Assembly: GCA_964509885.1 (NCBI GenBank)
Contig: CAZDZL010000003.1
Coordinates: 62,001-126,000 of the forward strand
DNA from: Palsa-1447 sp964509885
Lineage (GTDB): Bacteria > Verrucomicrobiota > Verrucomicrobiia > Opitutales > Opitutaceae
Direction of reading: 5' to 3'
DNA: 64,000 nt
Shown here piece by piece: positions 51,918 to 61,431 of this stretch (the stretch's first letter is position 1; each line of letters begins with the position of its first letter). Under the pieces are notes generated by a model. That model was not told the DNA's origin, did no database searches, and saw only the letters and a list, made by a program, of their open reading frames with translations. The position numbers and the translations under genes were made by a program.

Positions 51918-54900
51918 ATGAAAATGACCCCCGCCAAGAACACACCCCTGCTTCGGCTAATGACGGGCCTTGCCGCCCTGGCCCTGGTGGCGACGCTCCG
52001 GGCCCAGCAGCCCTCGACGGTCACCACGACCACAACGACCACCTCGTCCAGCGCCGACCAGTCGGCGACCTCGGCGGCGCCCGCCGTCACGCTCGACCCC
52101 TTCACGGTGACGACGTCCAAGGACAAGGGCTACGTCGCGACAAACGAGATCTCGGGGTCCCGCGTGGACACGGCGATCAAGGACATCCCGATCCCGATCC
52201 AGGTCATCACGAGCGAGTTCATCAGCGACATCGGCGCGACGGACCTGCGCAGCTCCCTCGCCTACTCGGGCGTCATGCTCAACACGCAGAACGACCTTGA
52301 GAACAGCGGCGGCACCTACGGCAGCCCGTACGGCCCGGGCGGCGTCAACAACCCCCAGGGGCTCACCTCCAACATCAACCAGGTCCAGCTGAAGATCCGC
52401 GGGTTCGTCACCGACAACACCCTGCGCGACGGCTTCCTTCGCGGCAGCTCCTCGGATTCCGTCAACATCGACCGCATCGAGGTCGTGTCCGGGCCGAACG
52501 CCCTCCTCTACGGCACCGGCAACTTCGGCGGCGTCGTCGACTACCTCATCAAGGCGCCCCAGGACGTGCAGCAGGGAGCGCTCACGCTCTCTGTCGGCAC
52601 CTATGACTTCCTGCGCGGGGCCCTCGACGTCACGGGGCCGATCAGCGCGGCGAACCACCTCGACTACCGGGTCGCGGCCTCCTGGGAGAGCTCGGACACG
52701 GCGGTCCAGTACCAGAAGAACAAGCACTACTTCGTGGCCCCCTCCATCGAGTGGAAGCCGACGCCGACGACCACCGTCCTTGTCGACACCGAGTACGGCA
52801 GCTCCAAGCAGAACGGCTACAGCTTCCAGGCCTTCCGCGCGGTGCAGGGCGGCGGCGCGACGCCGATCAACAACGACCAGATCGAGGCGGTCTCGTTCTA
52901 CTTCGCGCCCGGCGCCGACCCGAGGACGTTCAACCTCTCCGGCCCCAACACCTACAACGACCAGCAGGAGTCGAACATCGAGCTGAAGCTCACCCAGCAG
53001 ATCCTGAAGGAGTCGGACTACATCCCGGCGGTGAACGTGCTCCTGGGCTACAACAAGGCGCGCTGGTCAACCCAGACGCAGAACATCAACGGCGAGATCA
53101 ACGGGCCCATCTCCGCCGGCGCCCCCGGGTTCTCGCTGGCCGAGACCATCTTCACGACCGCGGCGCAGAACTCGATCGACGGCCAGGGCAACGACAACGG
53201 CAACCTCGTCTACGGCCCCCTGCTGAGCTCGGTCGACGAGTACAACTGGAACCAGAACCACGCGACGACCGACCGCGACCAGGAGCGCGCGGAGATCACG
53301 GCCAAGAAGTCCCTCTTCGAGGGGCGCTGGTACAGCATCGAGGACCAGGCGCTCGCAGGCTACTCCGAGCTCTTCAACCAGATCACCCAGGAAAACTGGA
53401 AGACGACGCCGGGCCTCTACAGCTACAAGAAGCCGAACGACCTGAACCCCATCGTCTTCGGGACGCAGGGCGACGGTACCGCGGACCCCGCGATGTTCAA
53501 CAACGACATCAACAACATCAACAAGGGCTGGGACGCCGGCTACTACCTGAACGACTACGCGAAGCTCTTCAACGGCCGCATCATCGTGATGTCCGGCATT
53601 CGCCGCGACAAGAACGACAACTGGTCTACCGACACGCAGATCGGCTCTCCCGGCGCCACGCCGGCCACCACCACGAGCCGCGCCTCGACCGTGGTCTCCA
53701 AGTCCTACCAGAACGGCGTCATCGTCGAGATCACGAAGAACCTCTCGGTCTACGGCCTCAAGTCGGAGGGCATCCAGCCGAACTTCGGCGGCCTGCACAA
53801 CGCCGTTAACGGCTCCCCCGTGGGATCCGACTACGCGAAGAGCCGGGAACTCGGCATCAAGTTCGACTTCCTCGACGGCAAGATCTCCGGGACGATCAGC
53901 CACTACAAAATCGAGAAGACGGCCTGGGTCGCGGAGCCCTGGTACGCGCCCGCCCCCATGGGCAACCCCAGGTTCAACCCGAACAAGGACATCGTCTATG
54001 AGCTGAGCGGTGGCTTCAACGCCAACGGCCAGCCGGGGACGACGACCACCTTCGCGGGCGTCAACAGCCAGGGCGGCCCGATCCAGAACCAGCCCCAGGT
54101 CGTCGCCGCGTGGAACGCGGCGGTGGCGGCGGGCGCCGTGTACACGATCGCGGGCGAGCCGGGACGCCTGTACCTGGACGCCAGCAAGCCGACCGGCGCC
54201 GCGTACCTCGACGCCGCGTTCGCGGCCAACCAGGCCGACGGCGGCGCGGGCTGGCCAGGCTGGCTCTACCAGGGCGACTCGAACTCCGACCCGAACATCA
54301 ACAACGCGACGATGGACGCGGGCGGCTTCTACAACACCTCGCTGGCGCCGGCCTTCCAGGTCATCGACCAGTCCAAGGGCTGGGACGGCCAGATCTTCTA
54401 CACGCCGAACGACCAGCTGCAGTTCGTTCTCCATGCCAACGTGGACTCCGCCATAAACCGGACGAACCTCGGCTCCTACCCGAAGTACCCCTACCCGCAG
54501 GACCGCTGGGCGGTCTGGTACTTCCAGAACGGCGGCTTCGGCCTGGACGGCCAGCCCCTCAACGTCGCCTACACCAACCCGGCCGACACCTCGACGCGGA
54601 CCAACGCGGGCGTCTTCCCGGGCGACGACACCCCGAAGTACCAGTACGACCTCTGGATGGAGTACAAGTTCGCCGGCCAGCTGAAGGGCCTGAGCGCGGG
54701 CATCGGCGGCGAGTGGCACTCCCAGGAGGAGTTCTTCTCCGGCGTCACGCACGGCGGCCAGAACATCGAGCAGAACGCCGCCGGCCAGACCATCATCGCC
54801 TACTCGCCGTCCCAGGCGACCTTGAACGGCATGGTCAAGTACTCCTGGAGGAAGTACGGGCACGCGCAGTACGTCCAGCTGAACGTCGACAACATCCTCG

Positions 54901-54974
54901 ACGACCGGAAGCTCTACGGACTCGTCTACAGCCAGCCGCTTCAGGCCAAGATCTCCTACGGGATCGGGTTCTGA
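51918..54974 (+). CDS. TonB-dependent outer-membrane receptor
   Basis: From the ATG at 51918 (ATG 51924 and TTG 51897 also fit) this is a 1018-residue receptor. The signal peptide 'LLRLMTGLAALALVATLRAQ' is followed by a Thr/Ser-rich linker, a TonB-box-like 'LDPFTVTTSKDKGY', the plug ('DIPIPIQVITSEFISDIGAT', 'LKIRGFVTDNTLRDGFLRGS', 'IDRIEVVSGPNALLYGTGNF'), and the long beta-barrel ending 'QPLQAKISYGIGF' with terminal Phe. The N-terminal form is typical of the expanded Verrucomicrobial receptor family. No SusD-type gene is next to it. With GH30, GH16 and the symporter nearby, it may import glucan fragments. Confidence 0.93.
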   Translation: MKMTPAKNTPLLRLMTGLAALALVATLRAQQPSTVTTTTTTTSSSADQSATSAAPAVTLDPFTVTTSKDKGYVATNEISGSRVDTAIKDIPIPIQVITSEFISDIGATDLRSSLAYSGVMLNTQNDLENSGGTYGSPYGPGGVNNPQGLTSNINQVQLKIRGFVTDNTLRDGFLRGSSSDSVNIDRIEVVSGPNALLYGTGNFGGVVDYLIKAPQDVQQGALTLSVGTYDFLRGALDVTGPISAANHLDYRVAASWESSDTAVQYQKNKHYFVAPSIEWKPTPTTTVLVDTEYGSSKQNGYSFQAFRAVQGGGATPINNDQIEAVSFYFAPGADPRTFNLSGPNTYNDQQESNIELKLTQQILKESDYIPAVNVLLGYNKARWSTQTQNINGEINGPISAGAPGFSLAETIFTTAAQNSIDGQGNDNGNLVYGPLLSSVDEYNWNQNHATTDRDQERAEITAKKSLFEGRWYSIEDQALAGYSELFNQITQENWKTTPGLYSYKKPNDLNPIVFGTQGDGTADPAMFNNDINNINKGWDAGYYLNDYAKLFNGRIIVMSGIRRDKNDNWSTDTQIGSPGATPATTTSRASTVVSKSYQNGVIVEITKNLSVYGLKSEGIQPNFGGLHNAVNGSPVGSDYAKSRELGIKFDFLDGKISGTISHYKIEKTAWVAEPWYAPAPMGNPRFNPNKDIVYELSGGFNANGQPGTTTTFAGVNSQGGPIQNQPQVVAAWNAAVAAGAVYTIAGEPGRLYLDASKPTGAAYLDAAFAANQADGGAGWPGWLYQGDSNSDPNINNATMDAGGFYNTSLAPAFQVIDQSKGWDGQIFYTPNDQLQFVLHANVDSAINRTNLGSYPKYPYPQDRWAVWYFQNGGFGLDGQPLNVAYTNPADTSTRTNAGVFPGDDTPKYQYDLWMEYKFAGQLKGLSAGIGGEWHSQEEFFSGVTHGGQNIEQNAAGQTIIAYSPSQATLNGMVKYSWRKYGHAQYVQLNVDNILDDRKLYGLVYSQPLQAKISYGIGF

Positions 54975-55000
54975 TCCCCGGCCCCGGGGACGGCTCCCCC

Positions 55001-55035
55001 AAAGGCGCGCACGGCCCCGGCCGCGCGCGCCTTTT
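55001..55035 (+). terminator. Rho-independent terminator after TonB-dependent receptor
   Basis: AAAGGCGCGC (55001-55010) pairs with GCGCGCCTTT (55025-55034); a T-rich run (TTTTGCTTT) overlaps and follows the stem. It starts 27 bp after the receptor stop. Confidence 0.7.
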
Positions 55036-55093
55036 GCTTTCCGGGCGCCCGCCCCGCCCTTGTCTTTTGCACCGCCGCACCGACACTCTGCCC

Positions 55094-56545
55094 GTGAAAC
55101 CCGAGGGTCCTCCACCGTCCGCGCCGGGGGCGCCGCGCTGGGCCCTCCTCCTCGCCGCCGGCCTCGCCGCCCTGCCCTGCGCGCGCGGGCAGGCCGGCCC
55201 CGCGGCGCCCACCTGGTCGCGCGACGTCGCGCCCATACTGATGGAGAACTGCGTCGAATGCCACCGGCCGGGCCAGGTGGCGCCCTTCTCGCTCCTCGAG
55301 TACAGGGACGCCGCCAAGCGCGCCCGCTTCCTCGCGAAGACCGTGAGGGCCCGGGTCATGCCGCCCTGGGCCCCGGACGGGCCCGCGGGGGCCTTCCTCA
55401 GCGACCGGCACCTGCGCGAGGACCAGATCGCCACGATCGTGCGCTGGGCCGAGACCGGCGCAGCGCAGGGGGATCCCTCGCTCGCCCCGGCCGCCCCCCC
55501 GGAACCCGCGGACGGGTGGCACCTCGGGCCGCCCGACCTCGTCCTGCGGATGGGCCGTCCCTTCGCGGTCCCGGCGGGCCCGGGCGACACCTACCAGGTC
55601 TTCCCCATCCCCTTCAGCCTCGCGGGCGTGCCGAGGGACGTGCTCGCGAGGGCGCGGATCCCCGACTCGGACGTCCTCGCGGTCGCGGCGGTGGAGGTCC
55701 ATGCGGGCAACCGGCGCTCGCTTCACCATGCCGACGTCTTCGTCGACACGTCGGGCGCGGCCCGCAAGCGGGAGGCCGCGGAGGGGGGCAACGGGTACGC
55801 GAGCTTCGGGACGCCCGGCTTCGTCCCGGCCGCCTACCTCGGCGGCCGCGTGCCCGGGATGATCCCGCGCTTCCTGCCCCCGGGGATCGCCGCAAGCGTC
55901 ATGCCCATGACGGGGGACATCGCCCTGCAGGTGCACTACCTCGCGACCGGCAAGCCCGAGGTCGACCAGAGCGAGATCGGGATCTACTTCCTGCGCGAGC
56001 CCGCGAGGCGGATCATGGACTCGCTCTTCCTGCGCAGCTTCAAGCTCGACATCCCCGCGGGCGACGCCGCGTTCACGGTGGAGGACTCGATCGAGGTCCC
56101 TGCCGACTGCGCCCTCATGTCGGTGTTCGCCCACATGCACTTCGTCGGCCGCGAGGTGCACGCGAGCGCGCGGCTGCCGGACGGCACCGTGCGGCCCCTC
56201 CTCGACATCGGGCGCTGGAACTTCAAGTGGCAGGACCGGTATTTCTACAGGGAGCCCTTCGTGCTCCCCAAGGGGACGGTGGTGCGCTGCCGCTGGGTCT
56301 TCGACAACAGCGCCGCCAACCCCTCCAACCCGTTCTCGCCCCCGAGGGACATCCGCTTCGGGCCCAACTCCACGGACGAGATGTGCGAGCTGCAGCTGGG
56401 CCTGCTTCCCCTGAACCTCGGCGACGAGTCCCTCCTCCTGGACGCCCGGGTGAGGAAGATGAAGGAGAAGATCGCGGAGCTCACGCCCGAGCAGCGCGGC
56501 CGCTTCCACTGGGAGGACGCCTTCAACGACCTCGCAGGCCGGTAG
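55094..56545 (+). CDS. Cytochrome c / ascorbate-dependent copper monooxygenase-like protein
   Basis: The GTG at 55094 gives 483 residues with a signal peptide ('WALLLAAGLAALPCARGQ'). One haem site is present ('ENCVECHRPGQVAPFSLLEY'). The remainder resembles the two-domain PHM/dopamine-monooxygenase family: 'RRSLHHADVFVD' for the first copper site, 'FAHMHFVGREVHASARL' (HxH) and 'NSTDEMCELQLGL' (Met ligand) for the second. In many soil bacteria the same haem-copper region is fused behind a redoxin domain; here the redoxin is a separate convergent gene 3 bp away. Substrate is unknown; the enzyme should be periplasmic. Confidence 0.85.
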   Translation: MKPEGPPPSAPGAPRWALLLAAGLAALPCARGQAGPAAPTWSRDVAPILMENCVECHRPGQVAPFSLLEYRDAAKRARFLAKTVRARVMPPWAPDGPAGAFLSDRHLREDQIATIVRWAETGAAQGDPSLAPAAPPEPADGWHLGPPDLVLRMGRPFAVPAGPGDTYQVFPIPFSLAGVPRDVLARARIPDSDVLAVAAVEVHAGNRRSLHHADVFVDTSGAARKREAAEGGNGYASFGTPGFVPAAYLGGRVPGMIPRFLPPGIAASVMPMTGDIALQVHYLATGKPEVDQSEIGIYFLREPARRIMDSLFLRSFKLDIPAGDAAFTVEDSIEVPADCALMSVFAHMHFVGREVHASARLPDGTVRPLLDIGRWNFKWQDRYFYREPFVLPKGTVVRCRWVFDNSAANPSNPFSPPRDIRFGPNSTDEMCELQLGLLPLNLGDESLLLDARVRKMKEKIAELTPEQRGRFHWEDAFNDLAGR

Positions 56546-56548
56546 CCC

Positions 56549-57130
56549 TCAGCGGCCCGCGCGCTCGGGGATGAAGCAGCCGAAGCCCTGCTTGCCGGGA
56601 AACGGCCCCGCCTTGCCCGCGGCTATCGCCTCCAGGACGTCGCGCAGGTCGTCGTGGGCGGCGGCCGGCCTCGCGAAGCCCAGGTCGCCCACCCTGTCGT
56701 CGATCCGTCCCCTGTAGAGCACGGCCCCGTCCTCCGAGAAGACGGCGGCCTCCGGCGTGAGGGTGGCCGACGCCGCCCCCGCGAGCCGGTGCCCGCGGTC
56801 GTCCGCCGTGGCAAACGAGATCGCGTACGAGCGGGCGTGCTCCCGGAGCGCCGGCAGGGCCGCCTCGGGGTCGACGTAGGCGCCGACGAAGGCGAAGCCG
56901 CGGCCCGAGAAGTCTGAGGCGAGCCGGTTCAGGACCGGGACGTACGCGTTGGACACCGGGCAGTCCTGCGAGAGGAAGACGACCACGATGCGCCGGGCCG
57001 GCGGGATGAGCGGCGTCCCGTCGAGGGTCGTGACGGCGAGCCGGCGCCACCAGGCGGGCGCCTGCACCGGGGCGTCGGCGGCGACGCACGCCAGGCAGAG
57101 CGCCAGGATCAGGCGGGGGCTCGCGCGCAT
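56549..57130 (-). CDS. Secreted redoxin (thioredoxin-fold) protein
   Basis: This 193-residue protein has a short signal peptide ('LILALCLACVAADAPVQ') and a redoxin domain with 'RIVVVFLSQDCPVSNAYVPV' (a single active-site Cys, not CxxC), 'FAFVGAYVDPE' and 'AVLYRGRIDDRVGDLGFARP'. It ends 'GFGCFIPERAGR', which matches the point where the redoxin part of fused redoxin-cytochrome-monooxygenase proteins hands over to the haem region. It faces the cytochrome/copper gene tail to tail, suggesting a split and inverted version of that fusion. Confidence 0.82.
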   Translation of the reverse strand: MRASPRLILALCLACVAADAPVQAPAWWRRLAVTTLDGTPLIPPARRIVVVFLSQDCPVSNAYVPVLNRLASDFSGRGFAFVGAYVDPEAALPALREHARSYAISFATADDRGHRLAGAASATLTPEAAVFSEDGAVLYRGRIDDRVGDLGFARPAAAHDDLRDVLEAIAAGKAGPFPGKQGFGCFIPERAGR

Positions 57131-57160
57131 TCCCGGGGAGAATCCAGGGCGCCGGGCGAC

Positions 57161-58600
57161 CTAGGGACCCTTGACGTAGGTCTGTATCGCGCGCGCCGGG
57201 ATGCGGCACGCGAGCGGCGCCCGGCCCGCGGCGAGCATGAAGTCCGCCGGGGACTCCGAGGTGTTCAGCACCACGACCGCCAGGCCCCCGCCGGGGTTCG
57301 AGAAGGCGACCGATTCGATCCCGGCCGGCCCGCCGTGCGACTCGATGCGGCGGGCGCCCGGGCGGACGAAGCGGCTGAACTGCCCGATGTAGTAGAACGC
57401 CGGCGTGTACCTGACCTCGCCCTTTGCCGTGTCGACGATGACCGGCGCGTCGCAGAGGTTCCCGACGTGGTTGGGGCCCCCCGTCTGGTCGAGGACGATG
57501 TTCCAGTCGATCCACCCGCACACCCAGTTCCTGAGGTCGTTGACCATGCTGTGGGCGTAGCGCTCGCCGTGCTCCCACATCCCGAGCTCGAACTTTCCGT
57601 TCGCCTCGCCTCGGTCGTTGCAGCCCTCGGTGAACAGGATCTGCTTGTCGGGAAACGCGGCGTGCGCGCGGGAGGACGCCGCGTAATCCTCGCTCACGTA
57701 CCAGTGGATCGCGGTCCCCCACACGAACCCGGCCGCCGCCTTGTCGGAGAGGATCGTGGTCGTCCACTCGTCCAGCAGGTCCCGGTTGTGGTCCAGGACG
57801 CACAGGCGGACGCCCCCGAGGCCGGAGCGGCTGAGCGCCGGGCCGAGGTTGTCGCGGACGAAGTCGCGCTCCTGCGCCGCCGTGTAGATGCAGGATTCCC
57901 AGGTCTGGACGGCCTGCGGCTCGTTCTGGACGGTGAGCGCCCAGACGGGGATGTGCTCCTGGCCGTCCATCTCCCTCACGAAGCGCACCATGTAGTCGGC
58001 CCAGGCCTGCCGGTATTCCGGGCGGAGCGAGCCGCCGTGCAGCATCTCCCCGTTCGTCTTCATCCAGGACGGGGGGCTCCACGGCGACGCCAGCAGGCGG
58101 AAGTTGGCGGGGCCCGCGATGGACTGGACCTCGTGGATCAGGGGCAGCACCCAGCGGCGCATGGGCTCGAGCGAGAAATGCTCCAGGGCCGTGTCGCCCG
58201 CGACGGGGTCGAGCGCCCAGCTGCCGAGGGAGAAGTCGCAGCTGTTGATGTGGGTGCGGGCGAGCGTGTAGCCGATGCCCTGCGCCGGGTCGTAGTACCG
58301 GCGCAGGACCTCGGCCCTGCGCTCCGCGGGGAGCTGGTCGAGGACCCAGGCCGAGGACTCCGTGAGCGCGCCGCCAAACCCCTCGATCGCCTGGAGCCTG
58401 CTCTCCGGGTCGCAGACGATCGCGGGCACCCCGTCGGCCACGCCGCCGGGGCCGGCGACCTCGGAGAGCCTGTGGCCGCCGGACCGGGCGGTCTCGTAGA
58501 CCGTCCAGGAATCCGCGGCCCGCAGGCCAAGTGAGGAGACGGCCGCGAGGAGCGGGACGGCGAGGCGGGACAGGCGGAGGGTGGGCATGGCGGATTTCAT
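57161..58600 (-). CDS. GH30 family glycoside hydrolase
   Basis: This is a 479-residue secreted enzyme with signal peptide 'RLAVPLLAAVSSLGLRAA'. GH30 marks are 'QAIEGFGGALTESSAWVLD', 'RTHINSCDFSLGSWA', 'LLASPWSPPSWMKTNGEML', the acid/base Glu in 'WALTVQNEPQAVQTWESC' (near residue 224), and the nucleophile Glu in 'QILFTEGCNDRGE' (near 323). Family members include glucosylceramidases and beta-1,6-glucanases. In this locus with a GH16 laminarinase-type enzyme, beta-1,6-glucanase action on branched glucan is the likeliest role. It is followed by no tail domain. An ATG at 58588 is an alternative start. Confidence 0.92.
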   Translation of the reverse strand: MKSAMPTLRLSRLAVPLLAAVSSLGLRAADSWTVYETARSGGHRLSEVAGPGGVADGVPAIVCDPESRLQAIEGFGGALTESSAWVLDQLPAERRAEVLRRYYDPAQGIGYTLARTHINSCDFSLGSWALDPVAGDTALEHFSLEPMRRWVLPLIHEVQSIAGPANFRLLASPWSPPSWMKTNGEMLHGGSLRPEYRQAWADYMVRFVREMDGQEHIPVWALTVQNEPQAVQTWESCIYTAAQERDFVRDNLGPALSRSGLGGVRLCVLDHNRDLLDEWTTTILSDKAAAGFVWGTAIHWYVSEDYAASSRAHAAFPDKQILFTEGCNDRGEANGKFELGMWEHGERYAHSMVNDLRNWVCGWIDWNIVLDQTGGPNHVGNLCDAPVIVDTAKGEVRYTPAFYYIGQFSRFVRPGARRIESHGGPAGIESVAFSNPGGGLAVVVLNTSESPADFMLAAGRAPLACRIPARAIQTYVKGP

Positions 58601-58617
58601 GAGTGGTCCTGAGCGGG

Positions 58618-59970
58618 CTAGGCCGCGGCGACCTTGCGCCGGGCGAGGTCGGCCTCGATCTCCCTCATCTTCTGGTCGGTGATGGAGTAGAAGAAGATGG
58701 CGAGCGCCCCGAGGAGGGCCAGAGCGGCGGGGATGACGCTGAAGAGAAGGCGTATCCCCCCAGTCGTCGCCGCGCCCTGGTCCGTGTTGGCCACGAACCC
58801 GTAGTAGGCCAGCAGCCAGCCGAGGGCGCCCGTGCCGATCGCGAGGCCCACCTTCTGCGAGAACACCGCGGCCGAGAAAAGGAGGCCGGTCGTTCGCCGG
58901 CCGAACCTCCACTCCCCGTAGTCCACCGTGTCGGCGTACATCGACCACAGGATTGCCGGGGTCGGGCCGACCACGAAGGACGCCACGATGTTGAGCGCGA
59001 TGAGCAGCCCGTACGCGTGCGGGTCGACGAGGTAGAACGCCGCCATGCCGAGCGCGTTGGCGACGGAGAGGACGATCATGAGCGTCCTGCGCTCGGCCAG
59101 CCCCAGGAAGAACTTCGTGCAGACGGCGCCCGCGATGAAGGCGACGCTCCCGCTCGTCGCGTAGAGCGTGAACTTCGACTCGTCCCGGACGACATACTTG
59201 AAGAAGTAGATGATCGAGCCGCCGCGCACGGCGGCGTTCACCAGCGTGAAGAGCCCCGAGACGAACAGGGCGACCCAAGGCCCGTTCATCGCGACGTTGC
59301 GCAGGTCGGTCCCGAAGGCGCCCTTCTGGCCGGCCGGGGGCGTCACGCGCTCGCGCGTGTTCGCGAAGGTGTAGAGAAAAAGCGCGACCGAAATGACCGA
59401 GAAGATCAGCATCGTGTAGCGTATGCCCTCCGCCTCGTTGCCGCCCCCGAGAAGGTTCTTGAGCGGGACGACGAGGCGCACGATCAGGAACTGCCCGATG
59501 AAGGCGAAGATGAAGCGGTACGTCGAGAGGGAGGTGCGCTGCTCGGAGGAGGAGGACATGACCCCCATGAGCGCCGAGTACGGGATGTTGATCGCGCTGT
59601 AGGCGACCCACATGAGCCCGTAGGTCACGTAGGCGTAGACGAGCTTGCCGTGATGCGTGAGGGAGGGGTTCAGGAACATCACGTACCCGAGGACGCCGTA
59701 GGGCAGCGCCCCCCAGAGGAGGAACGGCCGGAACTTGCCCCAGCGCGTGCTGGTGTGGTCGGCGACGATCCCCATCGCGGGGTCCACCACCGCGTCGAAC
59801 ACGCGCAGCGAGAGGGTCATGGTCCCCACCGCCATCGCCGACAGCCCGAAGATGTCGGTGTAGTAGAAGACGACGAAGAGGTTGAAGAACTGGTAGAAGA
59901 AATTCGACGCCGTGTCGCCCAGGCCGTAGGCGATCTTTTCCTTCAAGCTGAGGCGTTCGGGGGCGGCCAT
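58618..59970 (-). CDS. Glycoside-pentoside-hexuronide (GPH) type sugar:cation symporter
   Basis: From the ATG at 59970 this is a 450-residue membrane protein with about 12 spans. 'EKIAYGLGDTASNFFYQFFN' at the N-terminus and 'LSLRVFDAVVDPAMGIVADH' with 'TRWGKFRPFLLWGALPYGVL' are the standard MelB/GPH signatures. It would bring the sugars or oligosaccharides released by GH30/GH16 across the inner membrane. It lies 17 bp upstream of the GH30 gene on the same strand and is probably co-transcribed. The spacer to the divergent regulator has GTGCAC at 60078-60083. Confidence 0.92.
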   Translation of the reverse strand: MAAPERLSLKEKIAYGLGDTASNFFYQFFNLFVVFYYTDIFGLSAMAVGTMTLSLRVFDAVVDPAMGIVADHTSTRWGKFRPFLLWGALPYGVLGYVMFLNPSLTHHGKLVYAYVTYGLMWVAYSAINIPYSALMGVMSSSSEQRTSLSTYRFIFAFIGQFLIVRLVVPLKNLLGGGNEAEGIRYTMLIFSVISVALFLYTFANTRERVTPPAGQKGAFGTDLRNVAMNGPWVALFVSGLFTLVNAAVRGGSIIYFFKYVVRDESKFTLYATSGSVAFIAGAVCTKFFLGLAERRTLMIVLSVANALGMAAFYLVDPHAYGLLIALNIVASFVVGPTPAILWSMYADTVDYGEWRFGRRTTGLLFSAAVFSQKVGLAIGTGALGWLLAYYGFVANTDQGAATTGGIRLLFSVIPAALALLGALAIFFYSITDQKMREIEADLARRKVAAA

Positions 59971-60178
59971 GGGCCTTTGGGGTCCTGTGTTTGGGGCCGA
60001 CCCGGGGGATTTCGGGGCTGGTCGGCGGTCCAGTGCGCCCATCAAGGATAGGGCCCTCCCCCTTTGTCAATCCCCATGTGCACCGCCAAGTGCATAGCCT
60101 GTCGGCCCGACACGGGGCGCCCGAATTTACTCTATTTTGCGGGGATTTCCCCGAGGGAGGCCCTCGTTTTCCCATTTT

Positions 60179-61375
60179 GTGTGCACAACAATTTTACTAC
60201 TTGAAATTGGGTTTCCCCTTTGCTCTATTCCCAAAGGTTGCCGAGAAACAAAACGACGTGTCCGACTCCAGCCCCGCAATGGGAGCGACACCCAAAGCCC
60301 GCAAGCACCCCTCCCCATCAGCTCCCCAATCAACCAGCAACTGATCGCTGAACGGCTCAAGTTGTCGCGCACGACGGTCTCGCGGAGCCTGGCGAACCAC
60401 CCCGCGATCAGCGCCGACACGAGGGCGCAGGTGCAGAGCCTCGCGGCGAAGATGGGCTACAAGGGCAACCCCACGCGCACACTGCGCCGCTCGCGCCAGA
60501 GCAAGCCCCTGACGATCGGTATCCTGATCGGCGTCCCCGCCGAGAACGTGGCGATGGCCACCTTTCCCTTCATCCTGCAGGGGATCCGCGAGCGCGCCGG
60601 CATGGAGCACGTGTCCATCGACGTGTGCTTCGAGAACCCCGCCTCCTTCGAGCCCTCCGTGCGCCCGCACAACATTTTCCGCAACATCCGCGGGGGCGAC
60701 TGGCGGGGCACGGTGCTCATCTACCCCTTCCCCGAGCACACCGTGGGCCTGATCGCCAGGAAGATCTCGGCCGTCGCGGTCCTCGAGTCCTACAGCGCCC
60801 CTGGTATCGACACGATCGATACGGACGACTCGGTGGGCATCTTCGCCCTGGTCACGCAGCTCAGGAAGGCCGGGCACACGCGCATCGGCTTCCTCACCCT
60901 GGAATACCCCGTCGTCGGGCACTGGGCGACCCGGCGGTTCGGCGCCTACGTGGAGGCGCTGTTCTCGCTCGGCCTGCAGTTCCGCCCCGAGTGGGCCATC
61001 AACGTCCACAAGGCGGGCCCGCACTTCAAGGATGACCCGAGCATCACCGAGCACGTGATCCAGAGGATGCGCGAGGACAAGGTGACGGCGTGGGTGTGCG
61101 CGGCCGACCACCAGGCGTACCGGCTCATGGAGCAGCTTGCCGCGCGCGGCATCCGCGTGCCCGAGGACTGCTCGGTGACCGGCTTCGACGGGCTGGAGCC
61201 CCCGCCGGGGCTGCACCGGCTCGCCTCGATCCGTGTGCCGCACGAGGACATCGGCGCCGCGGCGGTCGCCCGCCTGCTGAGCCGCATCGTTCTTCCCAAC
61301 GCCCCGCGCCGGAAGATCCTTGTCGAGGGAACGCCGGTCGAGGGGCTGACCGTGGCCCCGCCCCCGAAGCGCTGA
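60179..61375 (+). CDS. LacI-family transcriptional regulator (N-terminal reading frame uncertain)
   Basis: The DNA-binding helix-turn-helix 'QQLIAERLKLSRTTVSRSLA' and hinge are intact from about 60342, followed by a complete periplasmic-binding-type sensor domain ('LTIGILIGVPAENVAMATFP', 'GTVLIYPFPEHTVGLIARKI', 'VPEDCSVTGFDGLEPPPGLH'). There is no good start codon in this frame before the HTH: only GTG 60179, inside the palindrome, or TTG 60137. A normal-looking N-terminus (GTG 60258 or ATG 60279, 'ATPKARKHP...') lies in the neighbouring frame and stops at 60344. A one-base slip in the C-rich run 60306-60316 would join them. It probably represses the glucan locus until sugar binds. Confidence 0.82.
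   Translation: MCTTILLLEIGFPLCSIPKGCRETKRRVRLQPRNGSDTQSPQAPLPISSPINQQLIAERLKLSRTTVSRSLANHPAISADTRAQVQSLAAKMGYKGNPTRTLRRSRQSKPLTIGILIGVPAENVAMATFPFILQGIRERAGMEHVSIDVCFENPASFEPSVRPHNIFRNIRGGDWRGTVLIYPFPEHTVGLIARKISAVAVLESYSAPGIDTIDTDDSVGIFALVTQLRKAGHTRIGFLTLEYPVVGHWATRRFGAYVEALFSLGLQFRPEWAINVHKAGPHFKDDPSITEHVIQRMREDKVTAWVCAADHQAYRLMEQLAARGIRVPEDCSVTGFDGLEPPPGLHRLASIRVPHEDIGAAAVARLLSRIVLPNAPRRKILVEGTPVEGLTVAPPPKR
60180..60187. promoter_or_regulatory. TGTGCACA palindrome upstream of LacI-type regulator
   Basis: An 8-bp palindrome in an AT-rich stretch ahead of the regulator gene, with the same GTGCAC core as 51426, 51458, 51688 and 60078. Location suggests autoregulation and control of the divergent symporter-GH30 genes. 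Confidence 0.45.
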
Positions 61376-61431
61376 GGGCCGGCCGTTGCCGGTCGGGGAG
61401 CCGGCGCCCCGGGACACGCCCGCCCACGAGC

